A stretch of DNA of 64,000 bases from Helicobacter sp. 12S02232-10. GTDB lineage: Bacteria > Campylobacterota > Campylobacteria > Campylobacterales > Helicobacteraceae. The translations under genes were made by a program, and so were the position numbers. Positions within the stretch are counted from its first letter, which is position 1. Every line of letters starts with the position of its first letter. The notes under the pieces are model-generated. The model saw only the letters and a list, made by a program, of their open reading frames with translations. It was not told the origin of the DNA and made no database searches. This document shows, in pieces, positions 9,032-17,629 of the stretch. The stretch covers positions 1 through 64,000 of the forward strand of contig NZ_MLAQ01000004.1 of NCBI RefSeq assembly GCF_002272895.1, in the 5' to 3' direction.

Positions 9032-9136
9032 TTAAGTTTTTGAGAAGTCTTCTTTTTTAAAGGTTTTTATTTTTCTTAAGCTTCTTAAGTCTGTCAGGCT
9101 TTTAGATTTTTTAGACTTTTTAAAATATTCATTCAT
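9032..9136 (-). CDS. Possible 34-residue basic peptide
   Basis: An ORF beginning ATGAATGAATATTTT with AAAGGA eight bases upstream fills most of the gap between virB10 and the large secreted protein gene. The peptide is very basic (MNEYFKKSKKSKSL at its start), has no membrane segment and resembles nothing I know. The good ribosome binding site and fit to the gap support it; the short length and AT-rich, lysine-coding composition weaken it. Confidence 0.4.
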   Translation of the reverse strand: MNEYFKKSKKSKSLTDLRSLRKIKTFKKEDFSKT

Positions 9137-9158
9137 TTGGTTTCCTTTGATTAGAGAT

Positions 9159-10553
9159 TCAGTATTCATTGTCTTCATCACTGATATCATCATCTTTTGG
9201 TAAGGGCTCATATTCTTTAAAGAACTCTGTTAAAACCTCTCCATCTTTAGGTTCTGGAAAAAAGATATCTACATTGGGGGAAATAAAAATCCTACTTCCT
9301 TCTTTAATTGTAATGATGGGCTTGATTCTGATTTGTTCTCTTAAGATTTGTTGGATAATATTTGAAACATCATCTTTCATTTGTCCGACTAATTGGGCGG
9401 TTTGATAGCTTTGATACACACCTGCACCATTAGAACTTTTATTAAGCTGTGTGCTCAATCCTGAAGAGATGGCTAAAAGCAGTCCATTTGAGAGGGTTGA
9501 GAGTGTTAGAGGTAGTCCGTATTTTTCCCAATATTTATTATGTAAATTCCCCACTAAGCCTGCATAACCTTTCACATCAGCACCTTTTGCATTGGTTAAA
9601 ATGATATTAATGCCTTGTGGTGTGATGATGCGATTCCAAACCACTTCTAAGCGATATTCTCCGATTTTATTGTTGCTGTTATAAAATCCGATGGCTCTGG
9701 AGCCTTTTGGAATTAAGACTGCTCTTCCCATTGAAGCATAAATATCGCTTTCAACCTGTGCGACAACTTTATTCCCTTCAATTTGAGAGCTAATGGGAGT
9801 GATTAAAATTGCAGGTATCATTTTGTCTGCTGTAATGGTTCTTAAAAGCTTATGTTCATTACTTGCCTCATCTTTTTTATCAAAATTACTGAAAGAATCT
9901 GCTCCATATTCAATATTGCGATTGACCTTATCTTTAAAATCAGAATCGCTTGGATTAAGACCAATGCTTTCAAATCGTTTGGCAAGTTGTGAAAGTCTTT
10001 CTTTATCAATTGCAGAAGCAGTTTTATAATTAAATTGAGTATTTGATGATTTTGATTTTTTATTAGAAGCATTTTTATTTGAATGGCTGCTATTGGCTTC
10101 TTGATGATTTTTATTTGCCTGTGAGCTTGAGTTGGGATTGATTACAATGATTTTTTCTTTAGGTAAAACAATATCCCCGTTTGCATCAACGATATTGCCA
10201 TCTTTATCTTTGTGGTAATTTTGACTTATTTGAGTGTTTTCTTCCTGAACTTGTTTTGTAACTTCTTTTAAAACCTTATCGATTGAATCATTTGATTGAT
10301 TTTGTGGATTGTTTGATAAATCAGTTTTATCTTTGGAATCGGCAAATAAATAATCAGAGAGCGGGAATTTTGTATTGATTTTAAAATCATCTTCTTCATC
10401 AGCATCAGTAAAAATTATCAATAGAAATAAAATACTTGCGATGCTCAGAGGTATCCAAATGACTTTTTTTGAATAATCTGAGGATATTTGCAACCATTGT
10501 TTATTCTTTCTCCCTGCTTGTTTTTTTATTTGGGATTTTCTCGATACAGACAT
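9159..10553 (-). CDS. virB10: VirB10/TrbI-type channel protein
   Basis: VirB10 spans from the inner membrane to the outer-membrane core complex of the secretion channel. A single membrane segment (IPLSIASILFLLIIF, about residues 32-48) follows a short basic cytoplasmic N-terminus. A long Asn/Ser/Lys-rich periplasmic linker precedes the conserved beta-barrel domain (ILITPISSQIEGNKVVAQ, SMGRAVLIPKGSRAIG, KGYAGLVG), all family hallmarks. The start at 10553 is preferred because GGAG lies just upstream; ATG at 10559 and TTG at 10565 are alternatives. The gene overlaps the end of virB9 by about 53 bases. Confidence 0.92.
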   Translation of the reverse strand: MSVSRKSQIKKQAGRKNKQWLQISSDYSKKVIWIPLSIASILFLLIIFTDADEEDDFKINTKFPLSDYLFADSKDKTDLSNNPQNQSNDSIDKVLKEVTKQVQEENTQISQNYHKDKDGNIVDANGDIVLPKEKIIVINPNSSSQANKNHQEANSSHSNKNASNKKSKSSNTQFNYKTASAIDKERLSQLAKRFESIGLNPSDSDFKDKVNRNIEYGADSFSNFDKKDEASNEHKLLRTITADKMIPAILITPISSQIEGNKVVAQVESDIYASMGRAVLIPKGSRAIGFYNSNNKIGEYRLEVVWNRIITPQGINIILTNAKGADVKGYAGLVGNLHNKYWEKYGLPLTLSTLSNGLLLAISSGLSTQLNKSSNGAGVYQSYQTAQLVGQMKDDVSNIIQQILREQIRIKPIITIKEGSRIFISPNVDIFFPEPKDGEVLTEFFKEYEPLPKDDDISDEDNEY

Positions 10554-11769
10554 ATTCATCTCCAAGTCTTAATGTCCATTTTTTTCCAACATCTTCAGCA
10601 ATGATGTAATTACCCACAATTCTTGAATTCACAGGATTGTCGTATTTATCAACGACTTTATAGGTGTAAGGAAATTTTGAGATACTTTTTTCTCTGTCGT
10701 ATTTAAAATAAGTGTATTTCCCATCATCAAAAATCTCTAAGCTCTCTAAACTTTTTGCTTCTTTGGAAGGTTTTTTATAAAGCCATAAACTCCACCAGGT
10801 TCTTTTTGCTTTGGGCTTTTGGTAATAATCTCTTTGGATTTGAGATTTATCAATATAAAGATGATTGACTGCATCTCCGATTCTGATAAATTTACCATCA
10901 TCAATCTCTTTAGAGGAATAATCAATCTTTTTAGAAATCACATCATCAGTATTATTTTTGCCATTTTTGTTGTCTTTAGCAGTTTGAGAAGTCTCTTGGG
11001 GTTTTGCAAAAGGATTTTTCATATCAAGCAATCGGGTGTTTTGTTCTTGAAGCTTTTTTAATTTCTCCAATTTCTCCTTTTTTTCTTTCTCTTTATCCAC
11101 ATCAATTTTTCCGATTTTTCGATGGTCTGAAATAAATACGCTTAATGCAGGATTTCTCGAATTGGTAAAATGTGTAGAGAATAAATAGAATGTATAAATT
11201 TTTCCACTCTTGCCGATTACAGTAAGGTTTGTATCTACTCCTATTAAAAGTGGTTTGACTATTAGAATGTTGCTTAAATCAAAGCCTTCCTTTTGAGGTA
11301 ATGTAACTTCAAAGCCGCTTGGGTCTCCCAAAGAAATATAAAGAATGCTATCATTATCAAAGATAAACATTGTGCTCATTGCATATCTAAGTCTTATTTT
11401 TGGAGTATCTCCAGGTATATAATGAATATTGATGTTATTGCTTTGAGGATTCCTTTTTTTAGAAAAAAAGGAATTTTGAATCGCATTTAAAAACATCATT
11501 TTAGAAGCATTTTGCTCTTGTTCTTTTTCTTCATAATCTTGCAATGAAATACCATTGTCGCTTTCATTACTTTTAGAGGCTTTGGCATTATTTTGACTTT
11601 GATGATTATCAAATGGACTAGGTTCATCAGCTTGAAGCTGCACACTCAAAAACAAGAATGCAAATAAAGCGATGACTAAAGCATTCAAACCCTTTATTTT
11701 AGTTGTCTTTTGAATACTGTTGCCATTGATATGATTGGTATTATCTTTGATTGTTTGGATTATTCTCAT
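10501..11769 (-). CDS. virB9: VirB9/TrbG-type outer-membrane core protein
   Basis: This 422-residue protein is exported (signal peptide LVIALFAFLFLSVQLQA near residues 31-47, then DEPS). The VirB9 N-terminal domain covers about residues 110-220 (IPGDTPKIRLRYAMSTMF, GDPSGFEV). A charged linker leads to the C-terminal domain (FDDGKYTYFKYD, YTYKVVDKYDNPV, WTLRLGDEYVCI) that contacts VirB7 and VirB10. Its ATG overlaps the virB8 stop as ATGA. It is longer than classic VirB9, mainly because of the low-complexity linker. Confidence 0.9.
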   Translation of the reverse strand: MRIIQTIKDNTNHINGNSIQKTTKIKGLNALVIALFAFLFLSVQLQADEPSPFDNHQSQNNAKASKSNESDNGISLQDYEEKEQEQNASKMMFLNAIQNSFFSKKRNPQSNNINIHYIPGDTPKIRLRYAMSTMFIFDNDSILYISLGDPSGFEVTLPQKEGFDLSNILIVKPLLIGVDTNLTVIGKSGKIYTFYLFSTHFTNSRNPALSVFISDHRKIGKIDVDKEKEKKEKLEKLKKLQEQNTRLLDMKNPFAKPQETSQTAKDNKNGKNNTDDVISKKIDYSSKEIDDGKFIRIGDAVNHLYIDKSQIQRDYYQKPKAKRTWWSLWLYKKPSKEAKSLESLEIFDDGKYTYFKYDREKSISKFPYTYKVVDKYDNPVNSRIVGNYIIAEDVGKKWTLRLGDEYVCIEKIPNKKTSREKE

Positions 11770-13379
11770 TCATCCCCTCCTGCAAACGGGGATACCATTT
11801 GTTGTTTTTGAGAATTATCTTTATGGTCTTTTCTCAATTGAGAAGTTTCAGATTCTTTATTGTCTTGATGAGCAGATTTTAAAGGATTGATGACAGGTCT
11901 TAAATCAGAAGCTTTAGAATTTGAATCTTCTTGTAAATTTTCTTGATTGGTATTGGAATTTTGGATTTTGCTATGATTATTACCATTATTGGTATTATTA
12001 TCGCTTGCATTGGTATGATTTGGATCCTCATTGATTTGTTCTTTTAAGTTTTCTGATTTTATTGCCTTATTGAATTCTTTTATTTTTTTGAGTTTCTCTA
12101 ATTCTTTTTGTAATGCTTGAATCTCATCTGCATTCAATGTATCAGAAGCAGTATCAGAAACATTAGAGTTTGTATTTGTTGTATTTGAATCTGTATTTGA
12201 TTGATTGGACAGATTTGATTTTATATCAGATTGATTTGATGATTGAGAGGCTTTCTCTTGATTCCCTTGATTTTTGAGATTGTATTGATAAACACCATTG
12301 ATTGTTGCATCATTCAATCCATCATTGAGTGCATCTGGTTTCTTTTTTGGATTTTTGTATTTAATTTTTGATGATTCTTTTGGAGTTTGAACTTGGTTTT
12401 CGGGATTTAATTCTTTAATGGTAGCAATTTCTGTAATGAAATAGCCTGTGACTATAAATCCTGTAGGATTTTTTGGCATTGAATGAAAATCAATTTCAAT
12501 TGGTTCAAATTGATAGGCAATGACAATACGGTAGCGTTTTTCACTTTGTAAAAGTCCGTTAGCATATAATGTGATATCCACATCAGCATTAGCATAGCCT
12601 TTCTTGATAGTAGAAATATTAATAATTTGAACATTTCTTTTAAGACTATCATTGGTATAGATAGAATCCTGGTTTGCTACGATTCTTTCAAAAATCCTCC
12701 ACACTTCAGGACTGCTTTGCTCTCTGACAATATCAAACCTTGCCTGGTCATCAATGCGATTAATTGTCTCTCGATTTAGAATATAAGCTCCAAGCAATTG
12801 GCGAATTAAAGCTTTATTGGCAGTAATTTTTGAATCTGCTTTTTGCACGATGGCAAAGTTTTGAGTGGAGGTGGAAAAGGTCACTAAATAAGGCTCTTTT
12901 TCTTTTAAGGGAAAAAGAGAAATGATTAAAATCAATTCAATAAGGCTTGTGATAAAGAAAAAGCCTGCGATTAAAATCAGATAATCCCCAATTTTTCGTT
13001 CGACTTTAAAGATTGTATTGGCATTCCCCACACTTTCAAAAAGTGTTTCAATCTGCAGGCGTTTTCTGGTTTTTGAGAGGAGTTTGTTTTCAAAGAATTC
13101 TTTGATTTTATCTCTGATACCAGCAAGATTTTTTAAAATATTTTTTTTGCTGTTATCCTCTTTAATTTGTTCTTCAAGGCTTTTTTGTGGCATTGTATTA
13201 TTATCAGCATCAATATTATCTTTATTAATATCTTTTTTGTCGGTTTTATCAGTATCAATGATTGTTTCTGCATTATTGAAGCCATTTGAATGATTTTGTG
13301 CAGGTTTTTGATTGGTATTATTGTCATTATTGTCAGTCTTTGTATTATTTTGATTGCTGTTTGAATTGGTTTCTTGCAT
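11766..13379 (-). CDS. virB8: VirB8-type inner-membrane assembly protein with long Asn-rich ends
   Basis: The VirB8 core begins near residue 110 with a membrane segment (LILIAGFFFITSLIELILI) followed by the periplasmic NTF2-like domain (VTFSTSTQNFAIVQKADS, NRETINRIDDQARFDIVREQSS, YRIVIAYQFEPIEIDF). VirB8 nucleates channel assembly. About 110 N-terminal and more than 200 C-terminal residues are Asn-, Lys- and Gln-rich low complexity, so the protein is about twice the usual length. The ATG at 13379 is used because the frame above it overlaps the previous gene; its ribosome binding site is weak, so coupling is likely. Confidence 0.88.
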   Translation of the reverse strand: MQETNSNSNQNNTKTDNNDNNTNQKPAQNHSNGFNNAETIIDTDKTDKKDINKDNIDADNNTMPQKSLEEQIKEDNSKKNILKNLAGIRDKIKEFFENKLLSKTRKRLQIETLFESVGNANTIFKVERKIGDYLILIAGFFFITSLIELILIISLFPLKEKEPYLVTFSTSTQNFAIVQKADSKITANKALIRQLLGAYILNRETINRIDDQARFDIVREQSSPEVWRIFERIVANQDSIYTNDSLKRNVQIINISTIKKGYANADVDITLYANGLLQSEKRYRIVIAYQFEPIEIDFHSMPKNPTGFIVTGYFITEIATIKELNPENQVQTPKESSKIKYKNPKKKPDALNDGLNDATINGVYQYNLKNQGNQEKASQSSNQSDIKSNLSNQSNTDSNTTNTNSNVSDTASDTLNADEIQALQKELEKLKKIKEFNKAIKSENLKEQINEDPNHTNASDNNTNNGNNHSKIQNSNTNQENLQEDSNSKASDLRPVINPLKSAHQDNKESETSQLRKDHKDNSQKQQMVSPFAGGDE

Positions 13380-13386
13380 TCTTATC

Positions 13387-13788
13387 TCACTTGTTTTTGT
13401 TTTCCAATTGCTGTTTGCGTATTTCAATGTCTTTAAAAGTTAAATTTTTTTCATCAATGATTTTCTTTATTGAGGTCGGGGCTTTTTGAAGTAAGTCTGC
13501 GATGTCTGCTATCTCACAGCCTTTTTTATAGTAATTGAGGATATCTTGTCTTTCACTTTTTGTGATGTATCCGTATTGCTTGATTTTATTGAATTTATTG
13601 ACTTTGCTTTTTCCTCCGATAAAAGTAATAAAGTCCTTTTGAACATTGATAATCTCATCTTTTAGACTAAATTTCTCATCTTGCAATAAATCAATTTTTA
13701 CAACGTGATAACTACTGGTAAAAGCTTTAAATTCTTTGATTTTAAAATCAAAGAATTTATCATTAATGATGACTATATTATTATCCAT
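13387..13788 (-). CDS. Unknown small protein with a possible helix-turn-helix
   Basis: A 133-residue protein between the virB7-like gene and virB8. The segment YKKGCEIADIADLLQKAPTS, around residues 87-106, has the spacing of a helix-turn-helix found in small DNA-binding proteins. No signal peptide or membrane segment is visible. The start overlaps the end of the lipoprotein gene by 8 bases and the gene ends 7 bases before the virB8 start. It could be an operon regulator; the family is not recognised. Confidence 0.65.
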   Translation of the reverse strand: MDNNIVIINDKFFDFKIKEFKAFTSSYHVVKIDLLQDEKFSLKDEIINVQKDFITFIGGKSKVNKFNKIKQYGYITKSERQDILNYYKKGCEIADIADLLQKAPTSIKKIIDEKNLTFKDIEIRKQQLENKNK

Positions 13789-14044
13789 TATAAGTTCCTT
13801 TTTGGATTTTGTATGTTTTTAAGGTCAGTGGATCTTGATTGTTAATTTCTTCAGACTTAGGATTTTTATTGAGTTCTTTTAGTTTTTTAATATCTTCAAA
13901 GCAAGCACACGGAGATTGATACATTTCGTAGTATTTATCACTGCAAGCATTAAAACTAATGAAACTAATCATTGTTATGGTAAATAAAAGCAGTTTTGCT
14001 GTCATTTTGACGGGTTTTATGGATTTTATTTGTTTGAATTTCAT
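13781..14044 (-). CDS. VirB7-like small lipoprotein
   Basis: An 87-residue protein with a lipoprotein signal peptide: basic start, hydrophobic LLLFTITMISFISF and lipobox FNAC with the modified cysteine near residue 34. Two more cysteines follow in the mature part (SPCACFED). VirB7 lipoproteins stabilise VirB9 at the outer membrane, and the position between virB6 and virB8 is the usual one. Sequence conservation in this family is low, so the call rests on size, lipobox and location. Its ATG overlaps the virB6 stop (ATGA). Confidence 0.75.
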   Translation of the reverse strand: MKFKQIKSIKPVKMTAKLLLFTITMISFISFNACSDKYYEMYQSPCACFEDIKKLKELNKNPKSEEINNQDPLTLKTYKIQKGTYNG

Positions 14045-15255
14045 TTTTTATCTCCTTTGCCAAAAGCTTTAGCGATTTGACTTGTTCCAAATGAGACACC
14101 TTTAGTAATCCCGTTTCCTAAGCTTTCTCCTATTTTGCTTCCTGCTATCTTCGTCCCTAATCCTGCAGTTACCATATTCAATCCTGCTCCTGTCAAACCT
14201 GTTGCTAAGCCTTTCCAACCGCCTCCACCTTTTTCTGACCCTGCTTTAAACCCTGATTTGGCAGCTCCGATTAAGCCTCCAGCGACTGCTCCGGCAGCTC
14301 CCATAGCCATTTTGCTCATTTCTCCCATTCCCTGTACGCCTGTGCTTGTTCCAAAAATGGCATCGATGATACCGGGTATTTTTTTGATGAGTAAAAGACA
14401 TAAAAAACACATAATCAAAATCATTGCTAAGACAGCACTGACTTGTGCATTTTGCGTGACTCCATTTACAACAGTGCTGACTATTCTCTCTTTTATATCA
14501 GCTTGTAAAGGCATATACTTTATGAGTTCATCTATCATTTTGAAATTAAGTGTTGCTAAAAGCAGGATTAATGGTTGATAAAAAGTAAGTGAGAGGATTT
14601 TTTTAATATAAGTATAGGCTAAACCTCTTGTTTGAGAAAAGAATACGAGTGGCATAATTAAAAGCGCAAAGGCTTTATAGATAGTGATTTCAATAAAAAC
14701 AATAAAAACAAAGTAGCAAGTCATTAAAATAAAAAGAATTTCAATAACAGCAATGGCGAGTGTTAAGATAATAGGGATTATGAATGAAAAAAAATTCCAC
14801 GCTCCAATACCTTTAAATACTCTGGAAGTCAATATTTCTATGGCATTAAAAATTTTTTGAATTAAAACACTGATTTGATTTTGAGAAGTTACATTGGCTT
14901 GATTGGTATTGCTTGCTCCTGTAGTCTGAACCGCATTGCTGATTTTATTTGAGAGATAAAACAAAATTTCATTAAAAGCTTCATTAAATTGTTGGGGGTA
15001 TTCTTTTGACCAGTTATAAACGCCAAGAAAACAAATAAAGATGATTAATTCGATAGAGGTTTTAAATTCAAATAATTCATTGCTTTTAAGTTTTTTGATG
15101 AAAAAAAGCAAGATAAGTAGCATTGTAATTGTGTTGATGATCAGTTGTGTATGCAAAAAATCAGAAAAGTTTTTTGCCATACTTTCTGTAAAATTATTTA
15201 AAAGGCTATTAAAAATACCTGCAAGGATTTCAAACAGATTAGTTTTAGAATCCAT
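14041..15255 (-). CDS. virB6: VirB6/TrbL-type polytopic membrane protein
   Basis: A 404-residue inner-membrane protein with at least six hydrophobic segments (for example FFSFIIPIILTLAIAVIEIL and VSAVLAMILIMCFLCLLLI) followed by a Gly/Ala/Lys-rich C-terminal tail, the layout of VirB6/TrbL proteins that line the inner-membrane channel. The gene lies between virB4 and the virB7-like lipoprotein as in many VirB operons, and overlaps both neighbours by a few bases. Confidence 0.88.
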   Translation of the reverse strand: MDSKTNLFEILAGIFNSLLNNFTESMAKNFSDFLHTQLIINTITMLLILLFFIKKLKSNELFEFKTSIELIIFICFLGVYNWSKEYPQQFNEAFNEILFYLSNKISNAVQTTGASNTNQANVTSQNQISVLIQKIFNAIEILTSRVFKGIGAWNFFSFIIPIILTLAIAVIEILFILMTCYFVFIVFIEITIYKAFALLIMPLVFFSQTRGLAYTYIKKILSLTFYQPLILLLATLNFKMIDELIKYMPLQADIKERIVSTVVNGVTQNAQVSAVLAMILIMCFLCLLLIKKIPGIIDAIFGTSTGVQGMGEMSKMAMGAAGAVAGGLIGAAKSGFKAGSEKGGGGWKGLATGLTGAGLNMVTAGLGTKIAGSKIGESLGNGITKGVSFGTSQIAKAFGKGDKK

Positions 15256-16131
15256 TCAAAAACCTTTCTTTATAATCTGTAGAATATTTTTCTTTAAGTG
15301 TTTTAAGCTTTTGAACCGAATGGCTAGATGAACTTAGAATATTTAAGTAGTTCCCCAATTTGGCTAAATTCACATCTAAAATATTAGAAGTCCCATCAAG
15401 CATATTTTTTAAAAGGATTTTCCTGTCTCTTGCATTGGCTGTAGTTAAAAAACTTTCTTCGGCTTCTGTCAGGTTAATCCCGTATTTTTTGATTCTTTCA
15501 ATATCTCTTGTGGGGTATAAAATAATATGTGCCATATTGGCAACCATCGAGGAGGCGTTAGTAATTTCATCAAGCTGTGCGATATCTTGAAATGCTAATG
15601 CTAAAACGCCATTGACTTTTCTGACTTGTGTGAGTGTGAGAATGATTTTATCAATCATTGTTTTATTTTCTGTATAGGATTTTGCTTCATCAATAAAGAT
15701 AAAGAAGCCCTTAGAGTTTTCTTTGGCTTCAAAAATCATTCTGTGGAATAAATATAAAGCGATTAAACTTGCGTCTTGATTGGAATTGGCAATAAAGTCC
15801 ATATTAATGCAAGTGAGTTGTTTTTCAAAACTTAGGGAATCTTTGAGTTTATTAAAAATCGGATTTTTTAAATAGCGATTGAGTTGCATTTCAATATGTT
15901 GGTCAGGTGTTTTTAAAATTGTTTCTGCAATGTCTTTTAATCCAAAAGCTTGTCCTTGTGGGATCAGCATTTCATAGGTATCACTAATTGCTTTTTCAAT
16001 TGCAGAAATTTTTTCAATATCATCAGCATTGTCTTCATTCAATCTGATTAAGAAACTTAGCCAGCTTGATAAAAAAGCAATGTTTTCTGCTTTATTTTCA
16101 AGCGTAAATGGATTGATATAAAACTCTTCTC
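15245..16131 (-). pseudogene. virB4: VirB4 ATPase, 5' part missing, cut at the CRISPR repeat
   Basis: The frame stays open from the stop at 15245 up to the repeat edge at 16131, reading FYINPFTLENKAEN and AFLSSWL at its upstream end; inside the repeat it meets stop codons. The Walker B FFIFIDEAKSY and the following LALAFQDIAQL are typical of VirB4, the energising ATPase of the channel. About 295 codons remain of a protein that is usually around 800 residues; the N-terminal domain and Walker A are missing. The TTG at 16042 that could open the frame is internal, not a natural start. A functional VirB4 cannot come from this copy. Confidence 0.9.
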
Positions 16132-16365
16132 ATTTTACCATAGAAGAATTTAATAATTGCCTAAAACAACAAATTTGCAACCTATAGCGCTCTAGCAATT
16201 TTACCATAGAAGAATTTAATAACTGCCTAAAACTTTTAACCAGTGCATTATAAACCCCGCTTGATTTTAGCATAGAAGATTTTAATAACTGCCTAAAACC
16301 AGGGGTGGGATACTAATTGCAAGAGGTCCATTTTACCATAGAAGAATTTAATAACTGCCTAAAAC
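16132..16365 (-). CRISPR. CRISPR array, proximal part: 4 repeats, 3 spacers
   Basis: Repeats start at 16132 (one C-to-T change), 16198 (perfect), 16264 (two changes: AGC for ACC, and GATTTT for GAATTT) and 16330 (perfect), with three 30-nt spacers. Period and orientation equal those of the part at 92-787, so both were one array. If crRNAs run from the minus strand this is the upstream end. The altered repeat at 16264 carries the same AGAAGATTTTAA as the probable tracrRNA at position 1. Downstream of 16365 no further true repeat follows; 29 nt later the sequence ATTTTACC reappears but continues into an island-gene remnant. Confidence 0.95.
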
Positions 16366-16394
16366 TTTTGCAAGTTGCAAATATCGCTATAAGC

Positions 16395-16500
16395 ATTTTA
16401 CCTATTTATAAATCTTTACCTCATTATTTTCAATAAAAGACTCTTTAAATAGCTTGACATATTCTCTGATTAATTTATCTTGGATTTAATAATTCTTTTT
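16395..16500 (-). pseudogene. Fragment of the 202-residue island protein family
   Basis: The minus strand reads LIREYVKLFKESFIENNEVK then IYK and a stop, matching FIREYTKVFKEPFIDNKGGK and IYE of the intact gene at 6390-6998. A frameshift lies a few codons upstream, near ELLNPR. The DNA resembles positions near 6660-6765 from its first bases (ATTTTACCTATT against ATTTTCCCATTC). It shows that DNA related to the transfer island also lies on the outer side of the array. Confidence 0.75.
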
Positions 16501-16536
16501 ATGGCAGAATAAAGGTTTAAAATCAAGAATCAAGAG

Positions 16537-16562
16537 AATGGTTTAGCTAATTATTAAAATCT
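16537..16562 (-). other. Second, degenerate anti-repeat (possible dead tracrRNA copy)
   Basis: The minus-strand sequence CGCAGAAGATTTTAATAATT, continuing AGCTAAAC, matches about 22 of 26 positions of the plus-strand CRISPR repeat and shares CAGAAGATTTTAATAA with the probable tracrRNA start at position 1. No good -10 box and no clear hairpins follow, so it is probably not expressed as a working tracrRNA. Confidence 0.45.
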
Positions 16563-16960
16563 TCTGCGATAGAATGTTGTAATTGACGACTTAGTGGATA
16601 GAAATTTTAATATTTTTTGTAATACTCCCAATATACGGTATCTTAATTTAATAAGACTTTCTTCGCTATTAAGCTTACTTAACGAATAAAAATAATCCAG
16701 TCCTCTTCTTATTTCTTGTACTATCTTCCCATTAAGACGATTTAGCTAATTACAATCCGTAAGATAATCATGATTATATTTTTTAAGCTCAAAATAAGAT
16801 ATTAAACAACCATATTTAAAATTTTTTCATTAGTACACTGTTGTTTTTCATCTATAAAATATTTTTCACTTCATTCTATCAATCGGTTCATTTCTAGGTT
16901 ATTAATATTTTTTAATAAGTCTTTATAATCCATTAAAAATCTTTCAAAATTAATTTTATA
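16560..16960 (-). pseudogene. Decayed protein-coding remnant, unknown family
   Basis: The minus strand shows a protein-like reading frame broken by several stops and at least one frame change: MDYKDLLKNINNLEMNRLIE, then LKKYNHDYLTDCN, then KIVQEIRRGLDYFYSLSKLN and ending near ILKFLSTKSS. No family is recognised. Composition and stops point to an old inactive gene. Confidence 0.45.
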
Positions 16961-17629
16961 ATTATTAAATTAGATTTAGCTTCTTAAAAATATATAAAAT
17001 TTTGATTGTATAGATACTATATTCTTGCTTTCCTAATATGTATAAAGTATGTCAATATTTTATTTTTTGTCAATAAAATCAATATGAGCAGTATTAGACT
17101 TATTTTTATTTAAATTCTCTAATTAATGATTTTAAATATATGTAATTTAAATTTTTATTTAAAAGACAAGACATTGCACATAGTTTTAACACTCTGAAAT
17201 TCTCGGGGAATTATCCCTTAAATCTGATTGCAGATTTAAGTGGCAAGGCTAAAAGTATTATAAGGTTCTTAAAAAGAAAGGAGCAAATAAGCCGGATATA
17301 AAGTACATAAGAACAAGATGATTGCAGTTTATTTTGAAAAGATATTTGATTAACAGAATTTTTATTTAAGGGTAAAATGGTTGCCAAATCAGTAGTTATA
17401 TGATTTATATAAATGATTCATATTGTCGGTAGTTATGATGATATCAGATAATTCCAATCCACCATAAGTTAACTTTATTTTCTATTCTTTTATTGCTACT
17501 TGATACCTGAATCTATTTGAAATTTTATTATTTTATTTCTAAAATACTATTGATATGAATAATGAAAATTTAACAGATGTAGAAATGAGGATATTTATTT
17601 TTTGGGCAAATGGGAAAAGAATGATATTG
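16961..17629. other. AT-rich intergenic stretch with one hairpin
   Basis: No convincing gene was found here. A perfect inverted repeat CTTAAATCTG/CAGATTTAAG with a 4-base loop lies at 17217-17240. It overlaps a short plus-strand frame (about 46 codons, containing NYPLNLIADLSGKAKSIIRF) that may be a gene fragment. Composition is more AT-rich than the flanking genes, in keeping with decayed mobile DNA between the array and the tRNA gene. Confidence 0.5.

Larger units (their letters stand above)
788..16131 (-). mobile_element. 15.3-kb VirB/VirD4 conjugation-type segment occupying one spacer position
   Basis: This segment starts on the base after the repeat ending at 787 and ends on the base before the repeat starting at 16132. 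All its genes read from the minus strand and form one transfer operon (virB4, B6, B7-like, B8, B9, B10, B11, mobC-like, virD4). The genes at both ends are truncated at the repeat edges. No terminal inverted repeat, integrase, transposase or duplicated terminal 30-mer was seen, so neither transposition nor simple Campbell integration at a single spacer explains it. No relaxase, virB2, virB3 or replication gene is present, so only part of the parent element is here. Confidence 0.85.

Noticed and set aside
15245-16042. virB4 as an intact 265-residue gene starting at TTG 16042
   Set aside because: The frame and clear VirB4 sequence continue upstream to the repeat edge at 16131, so this is a truncated gene, not a short one.
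788-16131. Simple Campbell insertion of a plasmid at one spacer
   Set aside because: That would leave the same spacer at both ends; the first and last 30 bases of the segment are different.
16395-16403. ATTTTACC as a vestigial terminal CRISPR repeat
   Set aside because: The match to the repeat ends after eight or nine bases, while similarity to the island gene family continues for about 100 bases.
17146-17285. Short plus-strand frame containing NYPLNLIADLSGKAKSIIRF as a gene
   Set aside because: It has no start codon or ribosome binding site, is under 50 codons and sits in decayed DNA; at most it is a fragment.
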